64,000 bases of DNA from Laedolimicola ammoniilytica (GTDB lineage Bacteria > Bacillota > Clostridia > Lachnospirales > Lachnospiraceae): assembly GCF_025567165.1 (NCBI RefSeq), contig NZ_JAOQKC010000011.1, positions 55,002 to 119,001 on the forward strand, read 5' to 3'. Made by a program: the position numbers and the translations under genes. Below are positions 15,404 to 22,950 of the stretch, piece by piece. Each line of letters begins with the position of its first letter. Positions within the stretch are counted from its first letter, which is position 1. The notes beneath the pieces were generated by a model. The model was not told the DNA's origin. It made no database searches and saw nothing but the letters and a program-made list of their open reading frames with translations.

Positions 15404-17326
15404 ATGAAGAAAAAACAGACTGAACTGCTCAGATATCTGTCCGGCCAGAGTCATCCCATCAAAAGCACAGAACTGGCTAACGCTCTTCAGATATCTTCGC
15501 GTTCTGTAAAAAATTACGTCAGTGATATTAACTTTCTTTATAACAAAAAAATCATTCTTTCTTCCCGTCAGGGCTACCAGCTCAATCACCAATTGTCTTA
15601 CCACCTTCTGCTCGACGAGAATGAGGAAAAGCTACCGCAAACCGGAGAAGAACGGGCATTTTATATCATTAAGAGTCTGATTCTCGGGCATACACCCCAA
15701 CTGGATCTGTTCGATCTCTGCGACTATCTGTGTATTAGCTATTCTACATTGAAGACGGTAATCACAAAGATGAATAAGTCCTTTTCTGCCTATCATGTCT
15801 CTTTTATATGTAAGAATGACTGTCTGAAAATTATAGGGAGCGAAAAGGACAAGCGCAGACTTATCAGCTATATTATCAGTGAAGAAAGTCAGAACCGTTT
15901 CATTGATATGCAGCAGTTGGAGGAATGTTTCCGTGAAAGCATCCCCGTACGGGAGCTTCGCGATATCATTCTCTCGCTTTTCCGTAAGCATAATTATTAT
16001 CTGAATGATTTTGCAGCCTTAAATCTTCTTTTACAGCTCTGCATTATCATTGACCGGAATATTAACGGGAATGTGTTAAACCATATGGAGACGAATCTTC
16101 CAGAAATAACCAAGGCCGAATCCCTCCTGGTTCAAGAGCTTCTGGAACAACTGGAAATACGGTTTCCGATTCATTTAAACGCCTCTGAACAGCAGGAAAT
16201 TTATATGCTTTTTAAGGTAAATGCAAATTCCTCTGTTCCAACCTCGAGAGAGGATTTAAAAAAGTATGTAACAGATAAGCTATTGACACTGACAGATTAT
16301 TATGTGGAGCAGGTAAACAATCATTATCTTGTCAATCTAAGTGATGAACGTTTTACTACAGCCTTTACTCTGCATCTGGAAAATCTGCTGCTCCGTGCCC
16401 AAACGGGAAATTATACCAAAAACCCCATGGCAGAATCTATCAAGCTGAACAATCCGCTTATATATGATATTGCCATCTATATTGGTCTGGACTTAATGGA
16501 ACGATTTCATATTCTTATTCCGGAAGATGAAATCGCTTTCCTAGCCATTCATATCGGAGCCGAGCTTGAACGTCAGAATACAACCCGTTCCAAGATTCGT
16601 ACCGCGCTTTTATGCCCCGATTACAGAACTCTGAGTAATGAACTTTTAAATAAATTACTTCTCAATTTCGGCAACTGGCTGGACATCATATGCAGTGTAT
16701 GCGACGAAGCTGAACTGAAGGAGCAGTCTTTTTCTCTGCTTCTTACTACCATTCCTTTGAAGAAAGCCTGGGAATGCGATGTTATCCTTCTCTCACCTTT
16801 TAATCTGAACGCACAGTATGATATAATTTATGAAGCCATTACCAAAAAACAAGATCATGATAAAAATGAACGATTAAAGAAAAATTTTCATACTTTTTTT
16901 GAAGCAGATTTATTTGAAACCAACGCAGAATTTTCTCACCGGGACGATATTCTGCATTGTCTGTGTCAGAAGCTTTTGCAGAAAGATTATGTAAACCAAG
17001 ATTTTGAAAATAATGTAATGAAGCGAGAGACCGCTGCTACTACAGCTTTCGGTAATGTTGCAATTCCTCATTCCGCAGACATGGATGCTGTCAAAACCAG
17101 CATTGCTGTTGCCATTTCCCGTAAAGGATTTCAATGGGGAAGTAATACCGTACATATCGTATTTCTTCTTGCTATTAATAAAGCTGACAAGCAGGCTTTC
17201 CGGGATTTATATGAATCGTTGATCTCTCTTTTTACGGATGCCACTATGATTCAGGAAATTCGCAGCTGCGAAAATTTTTCAGATTTTGAACATCTTATTT
17301 ACAGTCATATCGGTATTTCCGAATGA
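15404..17326 (+). CDS. PTS-regulated transcriptional activator (LicR/BglG-type: HTH, PRDs, EIIB-like, EIIA)
   Basis: The 640-residue regulator has an N-terminal helix-turn-helix (STELANALQISSRSVKNYV), a second HTH-like region (about 95-130), and two PRD domains (about 185-285 and 295-405). PRD2 keeps histidines in FTLHLENLL and AIHIGAELE; PRD1 has lost the usual one. An EIIB-like segment with a cysteine (LLCPDY) follows. The C-terminal EIIA domain has its histidine in VAIPHSAD. Phosphorylation by HPr and the cognate EIIB should set its activity, so that it activates the divergent PTS operon when substrate is present. It ends at a shared hairpin terminator. Confidence 0.9.
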   Translation: MKKKQTELLRYLSGQSHPIKSTELANALQISSRSVKNYVSDINFLYNKKIILSSRQGYQLNHQLSYHLLLDENEEKLPQTGEERAFYIIKSLILGHTPQLDLFDLCDYLCISYSTLKTVITKMNKSFSAYHVSFICKNDCLKIIGSEKDKRRLISYIISEESQNRFIDMQQLEECFRESIPVRELRDIILSLFRKHNYYLNDFAALNLLLQLCIIIDRNINGNVLNHMETNLPEITKAESLLVQELLEQLEIRFPIHLNASEQQEIYMLFKVNANSSVPTSREDLKKYVTDKLLTLTDYYVEQVNNHYLVNLSDERFTTAFTLHLENLLLRAQTGNYTKNPMAESIKLNNPLIYDIAIYIGLDLMERFHILIPEDEIAFLAIHIGAELERQNTTRSKIRTALLCPDYRTLSNELLNKLLLNFGNWLDIICSVCDEAELKEQSFSLLLTTIPLKKAWECDVILLSPFNLNAQYDIIYEAITKKQDHDKNERLKKNFHTFFEADLFETNAEFSHRDDILHCLCQKLLQKDYVNQDFENNVMKRETAATTAFGNVAIPHSADMDAVKTSIAVAISRKGFQWGSNTVHIVFLLAINKADKQAFRDLYESLISLFTDATMIQEIRSCENFSDFEHLIYSHIGISE

Positions 17327-17330
17327 AAAT

Positions 17331-17373
17331 AAGGGTATTCTTTTCCGCCTTTCTAATGGAAAAGAATACCCTT
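17331..17373. terminator. Bidirectional terminator
   Basis: A perfect 16-bp stem (AAGGGTATTCTTTTCC and its complement) with an 11-nt loop. A/T-rich flanks allow termination of both the PRD regulator (plus) and the AAA-ATPase gene (minus). Confidence 0.85.
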
Positions 17374-17376
17374 TCT

Positions 17377-19080
17377 TTATACCAGATTTATCTGCTCTGC
17401 GGCAATCCGTGTCCGTTTGCCAGAAAACGCAATCCCCATTTTTATAGCAGACGTCAGATTCTCCGCGCTGAAATCAGCGGTATAAGAGCGATCCGTAATC
17501 TGCTGTAAAGCTGTCTGAGCCAAAGCTTTCAATTGTGCTTCTGAACAGTTTTTCCCAGCCTTCAGCTCTATCAGAATCCCCGGAAGTTTTTTATTCAACG
17601 GAAGCATCTGGATATCAAATCGTCCCTCTCCTGCTTCCCGATTCGAGGTGATGCGATAACTGTTATCCATAATCGCGCACATTCCCAGAATCAGTCCATG
17701 ATAGAAGGTCTCATTTGCCGCATCATGAAAACTGATAGTCTGAAGCAGAAAATTTTCCAGAGCCTTTTGCAACGCCTGAATATCTACTTTGTAGATGGCT
17801 TCCTGGATAGCAATTGCTTCTGAACGCGGAATCACAGCTTCCATCTGAGATAGAATCTCTTTACTGTAGACGAAAGAAATCTCTTTATTCGGCAATGCCA
17901 CTTCACACATATAATCTTCGCCATATGGCTGGTCAGCGTTCACGGCCTTCAGATAACCTGCTACCAACAGAAAGCTGTACACGGAAGAAGGTTCTTTTTG
18001 AATCTGCGGATAGATTACGCCCGTGTCGATATGCGTAACAAAGGAGCCGCCTTTCATCAGTAATTCCAGTCGTTCCATAATGTCTGGCGTGGCTAAAGCC
18101 AGTACCTCGCGAATAATATCATTATTACCGGTAGATTGCCAGAAAGCTTTGGGGCGACAGTTATTATTAAAATATCCAATCACAGACCAGGGGTTAAAAA
18201 TGTCCGTATTGCCAAAGCGATACCCGTCATACCAGTCACACAGCTCCTGATATTTGTCAGAAGCCCTGTAATACTCTGCCATAGCTCTTACTTCTTCTGA
18301 AGTAAAGCCGAAATACTCACTGTAACGTTCATCCAGAATCGAGTTAATTTTCAGATTATTCAATCCACTGAAAATACTTTCTTTTGCCACGCGAAGGATA
18401 CCGGTCAAAAAGCCGTAGCTCAAATGCGGATTGTCTTTCAATCCTCCGGAAAACAGGTTTCGCATAAATCCGATAACCCTGTCGTAAAAGCCATTCATAT
18501 GTCCCTGCTGAATTGGCGTATCATACTCGTCAATGATGACGAGGGGCGCTGTTCCATGATGCTTATGGAGCAATAGCGTCAATGTACGTAAGGACATCTG
18601 ATAGTCTATCTCACTTGCCGTTTCTGTCGCAAGACGGGAAAAATCTTCTTTTTCGTAACTGCTGAGCAAAGTACTGGACAGCAGCTCTCCATGCCGTCGA
18701 AATTCCAATGTAATCAGCTTCCGAAGCGCCTGATAGGTTTCCTCCCAGGACGCATATTTTACATCTTTGAAGGAAAGAAAAATGACTGGATATTTTCCCT
18801 GATGCTCCCGGTAAAAAGAGCCACAGAACCAGATTTTTTTATCTTTAAAATAGACCGACGTATCCGAATCGTTTTTTTCAAAAAAGATCCGAAGCATATC
18901 CATATTCAATGTTTTGCCAAAACGGCGCGGCCGGGTAAACAGGGACACCTTGGCCCGTTCATCCAGTAAATCACGGATAAGCAGGGTTTTATCCACATAA
19001 TAATAGTGGGTACAAGCGTCCTGATAGTCGGAGACGCCGACAGGCAGAGGTCTGCGCACGGGCATTTCTTTCATTGTCAT
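17377..19080 (-). CDS. AAA-ATPase-like protein with C-terminal PD-(D/E)XK nuclease-like domain
   Basis: The 567-residue protein begins with RPLPVGVSDYQDAC and the P-loop segment RPRRFGKTLNMDML, which are typical of the AAA-ATPase-like family (PF09820). A Walker B-like PLVIIDEYDTPI follows. The end contains GEGRFDIQMLP and IELKAGK, the D...E-x-K core of the PD-(D/E)XK nuclease domain (PF08011 type). These proteins are abundant in gut Clostridia and Bacteroidetes and their biological role is unknown; defence or mobile-element links are speculated. The start at 19080 has GGAGG eight bases upstream. It stands alone between hairpins, consistent with insertion as a cassette. Confidence 0.85.
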   Translation of the reverse strand: MTMKEMPVRRPLPVGVSDYQDACTHYYYVDKTLLIRDLLDERAKVSLFTRPRRFGKTLNMDMLRIFFEKNDSDTSVYFKDKKIWFCGSFYREHQGKYPVIFLSFKDVKYASWEETYQALRKLITLEFRRHGELLSSTLLSSYEKEDFSRLATETASEIDYQMSLRTLTLLLHKHHGTAPLVIIDEYDTPIQQGHMNGFYDRVIGFMRNLFSGGLKDNPHLSYGFLTGILRVAKESIFSGLNNLKINSILDERYSEYFGFTSEEVRAMAEYYRASDKYQELCDWYDGYRFGNTDIFNPWSVIGYFNNNCRPKAFWQSTGNNDIIREVLALATPDIMERLELLMKGGSFVTHIDTGVIYPQIQKEPSSVYSFLLVAGYLKAVNADQPYGEDYMCEVALPNKEISFVYSKEILSQMEAVIPRSEAIAIQEAIYKVDIQALQKALENFLLQTISFHDAANETFYHGLILGMCAIMDNSYRITSNREAGEGRFDIQMLPLNKKLPGILIELKAGKNCSEAQLKALAQTALQQITDRSYTADFSAENLTSAIKMGIAFSGKRTRIAAEQINLV

Positions 19081-19151
19081 AGTGGATTCCTCCGTAATCA
19101 TTCTTGACAATATTATAGGCATTATTCAGAGCGAAATCAATCTTCGCTACC

Positions 19152-20525
19152 TTAATTTTCTCTACTATTTTTCCGCACCAGCAGTCCCACATTCTCCACC
19201 CCCGCGGTCTGGGGGAACATATCCACCGGCTGTACCTTGATCAGCTCATAACGTCCATCGGCGCAGAGGATCTTCAGGTCCCGGGCGAAGGTGGCCGGGT
19301 CGCAGCTCACGTAGACGATGCGCTCCGGGGCCATGGCCAGCATGGTGGTAAGACAGGCGCTGTCACAACCCTTCCGGGGCGGGTCGATGACGATGACGTC
19401 GGCGTGGATGCCTTCTTTTTCGTATCGCTCAGGCAGAACCTCTTCTGCCTTTCCCAAATAGAATTCCACATTGGAAATGCCGTTTAATTCGGCGTTGTGT
19501 TTCGCGTCCTCCACGGCCTGGGGCACAATTTCCACGCCGTAGACTTTCTTCGCGCTCCGGGCCAGGAACAGGGAAATGGTTCCGATACCGCAGTAGAGCT
19601 CCCAGACGGTCTCCTGACCGGTCAAGCCCGCGTATTCCAGCGCAGTGCGATACAGCTTCTCAGTCTGCACCGGGTTCACCTGATAGAAGGACAGGGGCGA
19701 AATCTGATAACTGATATCGCCGATTTTGTCGGTGATACAGGTCTGACCACGCACCGGGATGATCTCGTCGCCCAGGATCACATTGGTGTTCTTCTGATTT
19801 ACATTTAAGGTCAGGCTGGTCATACCCGGAATCGTGAAGAGGAAATCGGCCAGCTTCTCGATCTGCGGAAATTTCCTGCCATTAATGACCAGGCTTACCA
19901 TCAGTTCACCAGTGGCAAAGCCCTTCCGGATGAGCGCGTGGCGCAGAAGGCCTTTGCCTGTATTCTCATCATAAGGCTCAATATGATTCTCATTCATAAA
20001 GTTGAGGATCATGTTCAAAATGGTCTGATTCTCCTCGATGCCGAGGGCGCAGTCGGTCTCCGGCACGATGCTGTGGGTGCGCCCAGCGTAGAAGCCGGTC
20101 ACGATACGTCCCTCTTTGTCTTTTCCGAAGGGGAACTGGGCCTTATTGCGATAGCGGTAGGGCTCATCCATGCCCAGAACCGGATTCACCGGAGGTTCCG
20201 CGAAGCCGCCCAGGCGTTTTAAGTCCTCCCGCACCTTTTCTTCTTTATATAAAAGCTGTTTTTCATAGGAAAGTCCCTGAATCTGACAGCCGCCGCAGCG
20301 CCGGTGCTGGGCGCAGCGGGGCTCCTCCCGGTCTGGGGACGGCTCCAGCAGTTCCACCAGGCGCGCGAAAGCGTAGGTCTTCTTCACCTTGGTCAGGCTC
20401 ACCCGCGCCCTGTCTCCGGGAAAGGTATCCTTCACAAAGAGGGGATAGCCATCGATTTTGCCTATCCCCTCTCCTGCGCTTCCCATGGATTCAATTGTCA
20501 CTTCCACCAAATCATTCTTTTTCAA
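19152..20525 (-). CDS. rlmD: 23S rRNA (uracil-5-)-methyltransferase, RlmD/RlmCD family
   Basis: The 457-residue enzyme has an N-terminal TRAM domain (about 1-60). Next come the iron-sulfur cysteines CAQHRRCGGC plus a later Cys in TDCALGI, a SAM-binding region (ELYCGIGTISLFLA) and the catalytic segment VSCDPATFARDL. It methylates uridine in 23S rRNA. The start is a TTG at 20525 with GGAGG six bases before it, one base after the YhaM stop; there is no nearby in-frame ATG that would keep the TRAM domain. Whether it is RlmC-, RlmD- or RlmCD-specific cannot be decided. Confidence 0.9.
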   Translation of the reverse strand: MKKNDLVEVTIESMGSAGEGIGKIDGYPLFVKDTFPGDRARVSLTKVKKTYAFARLVELLEPSPDREEPRCAQHRRCGGCQIQGLSYEKQLLYKEEKVREDLKRLGGFAEPPVNPVLGMDEPYRYRNKAQFPFGKDKEGRIVTGFYAGRTHSIVPETDCALGIEENQTILNMILNFMNENHIEPYDENTGKGLLRHALIRKGFATGELMVSLVINGRKFPQIEKLADFLFTIPGMTSLTLNVNQKNTNVILGDEIIPVRGQTCITDKIGDISYQISPLSFYQVNPVQTEKLYRTALEYAGLTGQETVWELYCGIGTISLFLARSAKKVYGVEIVPQAVEDAKHNAELNGISNVEFYLGKAEEVLPERYEKEGIHADVIVIDPPRKGCDSACLTTMLAMAPERIVYVSCDPATFARDLKILCADGRYELIKVQPVDMFPQTAGVENVGLLVRKNSREN

Positions 20526-20526
20526 T

Positions 20527-21471
20527 TTAAACCTCCGTCTTACGCAGATTGGACTCAAAGAAACGGTTATAGCCAAGCCAGCCGGTATTGGTGCCTGCTG
20601 CCTTGAAGATCTCCTTCATGGTCTCCATCTTCGCGTCCGTATTGTCCGCCAGGTTCAGCGCCATGGCCTCCGCCAGGGCCGGCTTTTTCGGGGAGCCATA
20701 CTCCAGCTCGCCATGGTGGGCCAGGATGCAGTGCTTCAGTTCATTTTCCAGCTTCTTCGGGAATCCGGGGATCTGACGGGCCCGCTCCGCCACCATCTCG
20801 CTGCCCATGGCGATATGGCCCAGCAGCTGGCCCTCGTCCGTATAGTCATTTTCCGGGAACTCAGACAGCTCGTAGACCTTGCCGATATCGTGGCACATGG
20901 CCGCTGTATACAGCAGATCCCGGTTCAGATAGGTATAATTCCGCACATAATATTCGCAGAGCTTCGTCACATTTAAGGTATGCTCCAAAAGACCGCCCAC
21001 AAAGCTGTGATGCACCGTCTTGGCTGCGGAATGGAACTTGAAGCCCCGGATAAACTCAGCGTCATCCACGAACAGGCTCTTTAAGAGAGCCCGAAGATGG
21101 GGCTCCTGCACCTGGTTGGCGTAGCCCATCAGTTCATGGTACATCTCCTCGATGTCACGCTCACTGACCGGCAGATAGTCGGCCGGATTGTACTCGCCCT
21201 CCCGGGCCTTTCTCACGCGCTTTACGTTCAGCTGCAGCGCGCCCTGGAAGCTGGTGGCCTCTGCCATAATATCGATATAATCCAGCGCCTCGAAATCGTC
21301 GATGCCCTGGGAATTCGGATCCCAGATCTTGGCGTCCACCACGCCTGTCTTATCCTGTAAAATCAGGTTCTCGTAGGATTTTCCATTTTTTGTAACCGCA
21401 GACTGGCGCTGCTTGCACAGATAGATGCCGGAAATGCGTTCGCCTTCCCGAATGCTTTCAATATATTTCAT
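20527..21471 (-). CDS. yhaM: 3'-5' exoribonuclease YhaM
   Basis: The 314-residue protein has an N-terminal OB-fold (about 1-100, with LILQDKTGVVDAKIWD) and a C-terminal HD domain. The metal ligands of the HD domain are visible in HHSFVGGLLEHTLNV, CHDIGKV and LAHHGELEYGSP. This is the YhaM/CBF1 architecture; the family degrades RNA and single-stranded DNA from the 3' end. It is the first of two genes with rlmD, so the pair concerns RNA metabolism. Confidence 0.92.
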   Translation of the reverse strand: MKYIESIREGERISGIYLCKQRQSAVTKNGKSYENLILQDKTGVVDAKIWDPNSQGIDDFEALDYIDIMAEATSFQGALQLNVKRVRKAREGEYNPADYLPVSERDIEEMYHELMGYANQVQEPHLRALLKSLFVDDAEFIRGFKFHSAAKTVHHSFVGGLLEHTLNVTKLCEYYVRNYTYLNRDLLYTAAMCHDIGKVYELSEFPENDYTDEGQLLGHIAMGSEMVAERARQIPGFPKKLENELKHCILAHHGELEYGSPKKPALAEAMALNLADNTDAKMETMKEIFKAAGTNTGWLGYNRFFESNLRKTEV

Positions 21472-21503
21472 TTCTTTCTCTCCTCATGATTTCATACAGC
21501 CCA

Positions 21504-22772
21504 CTATTTTAACACATCCAGCTTCACACTGCACGTAATTTCTTTATATTCTTCTTTGCCCTGGCGCATGACCTTCACCCGGATTACCTGATCCTTGGAG
21601 AATTTCAGCAGCATTTCCTGAATCTCCGTCACGCCCGCGACGGTCTTGCCGCTAATCTCGGTGATGACATCGCCCGCCTGCAGGCCGCCGTTCAGGGCCG
21701 GGGAATCCGGCTCCACATTGGACACATAGACGCCCGTGGGAATGCCCTGGATCTCCGCGATCTCCGCAGTCACCTGGCTGCCCTTGATGCCCATGTACAC
21801 CAGATCCTGGCTGTTGGACAGATGCTCGATGACTGCCTTCATATCGGAAATGGCGTAGGCCGTCATCGCCCGCTCGTTGGAGGCATGGAGATAAGTGTCC
21901 TCGATAAGGCCGATGACCTGGCCGTCCAGATTCACCAGCACGCCGGTGCCGCCGTCGGAGCGTTCCATATCCGTAATCAGAAGACGGTACTCTCCGTCGA
22001 TGACACTTGTCTTGTGGCCCGGCCCCACCAGATTGCCGAACTTCAGGGAACCGGCGAAGCCTGCAGGACTGCCCACGGCAATCACATTGTCGCCTGCTTT
22101 CAGATTCCTGGAGCTGCCCAGATCCGCGATTTTCACAGCCTCCATGGTACTGTCATCCACAGCCGCCAGATTCACGCTTACAATAGCCAGATCTGTTACC
22201 CGGTCGTAATTCTTCAGAACCGCTTCCTGGCTGGTTCCATCTACAAAGGTGACCTGTAAAAGGCTTGCATCCTTCACCGGCTCGTAGGGGATCAGAACCA
22301 GAAGCTCCACACCGTTGTTGCCCACCAGAAGGCCGCTGATCTCCCGGCGGCTCTCGTAGATCTCATTGAACCAGTCCGTGTCGCTGCTGGCCGCCATCAC
22401 GGTCACTAGGCTCTTATTTACCTCGCCGGCTACGGCCTTCAGCTTTGTATACAATTTCTGATAATCGCTCAGCTCCAGCTCCTGGGGCTCCGTGATGATC
22501 ACCGGGTCCGCGGCCGGCTCCTGCGCCACTTCATCCGGCTCGTCATTGTCCCGGGGAATCGTGATCTCGTTCTTCTCATCCTGTCCGAAGGTCCGCTCCA
22601 TAAAGGGCTGTACCTTTACGAACACAAAGCTGGCCACTACGCCGCACAGAACCGCCACCAGCAGCCAGTAGCAGAGCTGGCGGAACCGCCTGGTCTGGTA
22701 AAAGGGCTGCTTTTTTATCTTCTCTTTGATAAAGGAAAATTCCTCATTGTTCGATCTTCTGTCTTCAGCCAT
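21504..22772 (-). CDS. HtrA/DegP-like membrane-anchored PDZ protein with degenerate protease site
   Basis: The 422-residue protein has a short cytoplasmic tail, one membrane span (about residues 33-53), an acidic linker, an HtrA-like protease domain (about 110-315) and a C-terminal PDZ domain (about 325-415). The catalytic Asp region DLAIVSV is kept. The His region is replaced by GNNGVELLVLIPYE, without a histidine. The GNSGGPL serine motif has become SDGGTGVL, with Gly in place of the catalytic Ser. It is therefore probably not a protease but an extracytoplasmic binding or scaffold protein. The ATG at 22772 has GGAGG upstream. Confidence 0.88.
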   Translation of the reverse strand: MAEDRRSNNEEFSFIKEKIKKQPFYQTRRFRQLCYWLLVAVLCGVVASFVFVKVQPFMERTFGQDEKNEITIPRDNDEPDEVAQEPAADPVIITEPQELELSDYQKLYTKLKAVAGEVNKSLVTVMAASSDTDWFNEIYESRREISGLLVGNNGVELLVLIPYEPVKDASLLQVTFVDGTSQEAVLKNYDRVTDLAIVSVNLAAVDDSTMEAVKIADLGSSRNLKAGDNVIAVGSPAGFAGSLKFGNLVGPGHKTSVIDGEYRLLITDMERSDGGTGVLVNLDGQVIGLIEDTYLHASNERAMTAYAISDMKAVIEHLSNSQDLVYMGIKGSQVTAEIAEIQGIPTGVYVSNVEPDSPALNGGLQAGDVITEISGKTVAGVTEIQEMLLKFSKDQVIRVKVMRQGKEEYKEITCSVKLDVLK

Positions 22773-22804
22773 AAAAATCCTCCGCAGATTTTCTCCATAA
22801 ACCG

Positions 22805-22823
22805 CTGCGCCGAGTGCGCATCT
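22805..22823. repeat. 19-bp sequence repeated at 63817-63835
   Basis: CTGCGCCGAGTGCGCATCT with an inner TGCGC / GCGCA stem. It lies 33 bp upstream of the HtrA-like start codon, in its 5' leader. Confidence 0.7.
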
Positions 22824-22912
22824 TTGCAAGCAGGAACAACCTTTCTCTCTGCAATCTTCGATATCCATATTTTAATACATTTTTATACAGGTGTCTACAA
22901 AGAAAAACCCTC

Positions 22913-22941
22913 TTTTCATTCCATTCAAATTGCGGTATACT
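22913..22941 (+). promoter_or_regulatory. Possible mutS2 promoter close to the start codon
   Basis: TTTTCA (22913-22918), a 17-bp spacer and TATACT (22936-22941) lie on the plus strand. Transcription would start about 3 nt before the mutS2 ATG at 22951, which would make a nearly leaderless mRNA. The gene also lacks a clear Shine-Dalgarno sequence. Confidence 0.5.
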
Positions 22942-22950
22942 TTGGGTATT

